A DNA stretch of 6,111 nucleotides, taken from NCBI GenBank assembly GCA_946407175.1, contig CAMJNB010000089.1:1-6111 (forward strand), read 5' to 3'. Positions 5,412 through 6,111 of the stretch are shown one piece after another. The stretch comes from an uncultured Selenomonadales bacterium. Lineage in GTDB: Bacteria > Bacillota_C > Negativicutes > Selenomonadales > Selenomonadaceae. Position numbers and translations under genes: made by a program. Numbering within the stretch: position 1 is the first letter of the stretch; each line of letters opens with the position of its first letter. The notes beneath the pieces were generated by a model, which was not told where the DNA came from, ran no database searches, and saw only the letters and a list, made by a program, of their open reading frames with translations.

Positions 5412-6111
5412 ATGCGCGTTATAGCTTTTTTTAAAGACGAAAACACTTTCAATAATTTATTGCCGTACCTCAATAAGTCCCTTGACGTCATTTTTGCTGA
5501 CGAAAGAAATTTTGCCGAAGTTTCAGCGTCGAATTGGGATTATATCTTCACGCAGGGCGATTTCGTCAAGCAGTTATCAGAATTTGACTCTGCGCGAATC
5601 ATTAACGTTGACTTCATTTTAAACGGCGATTATGAAAAAAGAAATTTGCTTGCCGCAGGTTTGCAAAATAAAATTTCATATTTTGAAACGGTCATTGTAG
5701 GTGACTTCGCGGCGATTATGGGTTTTAATGCCGATGAATTTTTTACCAAGACGGTCAATCTTGCCTCAAGCTTTCAAGATTTAAAAATCTCCTACCTTTG
5801 GCTTAAAGCGGCACTTACCGCGCCGAAAAGTAAAGTCAAGTACGCGATTATCGGTCTTTCGCCGCACGCTCTGCGCTATGATTTATCCTTGACTGCCGAT
5901 AAGTGGCAAGCTCTTTCGTACTACTCAATTTTCAAAGGGCAGATGAATTTCCCGCTGACTGATGATGCGATGTACGCGCTGTTCGACGAAAATTTTTTGA
6001 ACGCCTGCGATTTACCCGACACTGATTTAGATTTTGCCGACCCTTTAGGCGAAAAGCAACTCAATGAACGTATCCTTATTCCAAAAGACACTTACGGCTT
6101 GAGGACTTATG
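5412..6111 (+). CDS. Uncharacterised protein, 3' truncated by window edge; possibly SGNH-like
   Basis: An open frame begins at the ATG (AGGTG site 5 bases upstream) and runs 233 codons without a stop to the window end, so the C-terminus is missing. Codon use matches the neighbours, and this looks like a real gene. I do not recognise the family with confidence. The first 90 residues alternate beta-like and helical stretches (MRVIAFF, LDVIFAD, WDYIFTQGD, ARIINVDF), suggesting a Rossmann-like alpha/beta domain. A second alpha/beta unit follows: TVIVGDFAAIMGFNADEF (93-110), VNLASSFQDLKISYLWLKAAL (115-135) and KYAIIGLSPHALRYDLSLT (143-161). This pattern recalls SGNH-hydrolase-like proteins of surface polysaccharide loci, in which the first block carries a GDS or GSS serine; here the equivalent position would be phenylalanine (F99). 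No signal peptide or membrane helix is visible, so it is likely cytosolic. The SGNH link is from memory of family patterns and is tentative. Confidence 0.8.
   Translation, partial: MRVIAFFKDENTFNNLLPYLNKSLDVIFADERNFAEVSASNWDYIFTQGDFVKQLSEFDSARIINVDFILNGDYEKRNLLAAGLQNKISYFETVIVGDFAAIMGFNADEFFTKTVNLASSFQDLKISYLWLKAALTAPKSKVKYAIIGLSPHALRYDLSLTADKWQALSYYSIFKGQMNFPLTDDAMYALFDENFLNACDLPDTDLDFADPLGEKQLNERILIPKDTYGLRTY

Overview
The window reads as a stretch of bacterial chromosome packed with cell-envelope genes, all on the + strand. Six coding regions are clear: mreD, mrdA (PBP2), an HAD-family phosphatase, a family 2 glycosyltransferase, a VanW-domain protein, and a last gene that runs off the right edge. 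The first 34 bases probably hold the tail of mreC. Intergenic gaps are short (23 to 69 bases, counting from the starts chosen here). No rho-independent terminator, tRNA, rRNA, CRISPR array or insertion sequence is visible.

Strong Shine-Dalgarno sequences (GGAGG, AGGTG, AAAGGAG) and a VanW-domain protein point to a Firmicutes-type bacterium. The mix of AT-rich and GGC/GAC-rich codons, with a surface-glycan style glycosyltransferase, makes me lean toward Negativicutes (Selenomonadales-like). That placement is an inference, not something the sequence proves.

Layout: positions 1-2407 are the elongasome block (mreC tail, mreD, mrdA), which directs peptidoglycan synthesis along the lateral wall. 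Positions 2477-3148 encode a Gph-like HAD phosphatase. Positions 3172-4074 encode a GT-A fold glycosyltransferase. Positions 4110-5384 encode a membrane-anchored VanW protein with an apparent peptidoglycan-binding-like region. Position 5412 to the end encodes the first 233 residues of a protein I do not firmly recognise; its middle weakly resembles SGNH-hydrolase-like proteins of surface polysaccharide loci. Wall elongation, glycan transfer and a wall-associated protein fit one envelope theme, but co-transcription is inferred only from spacing and strand.

The most unusual non-coding feature is a pair of short tandem arrays with a 7-base period. They lie in the two longest gaps (mreD-mrdA and mrdA-HAD), immediately before ribosome binding sites. 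Their units differ but share a TAA/CTAA core, so the arrays put stop codons in all three forward frames, and the first array does so in all six. I see no evidence of an entirely new multi-gene system in this window.
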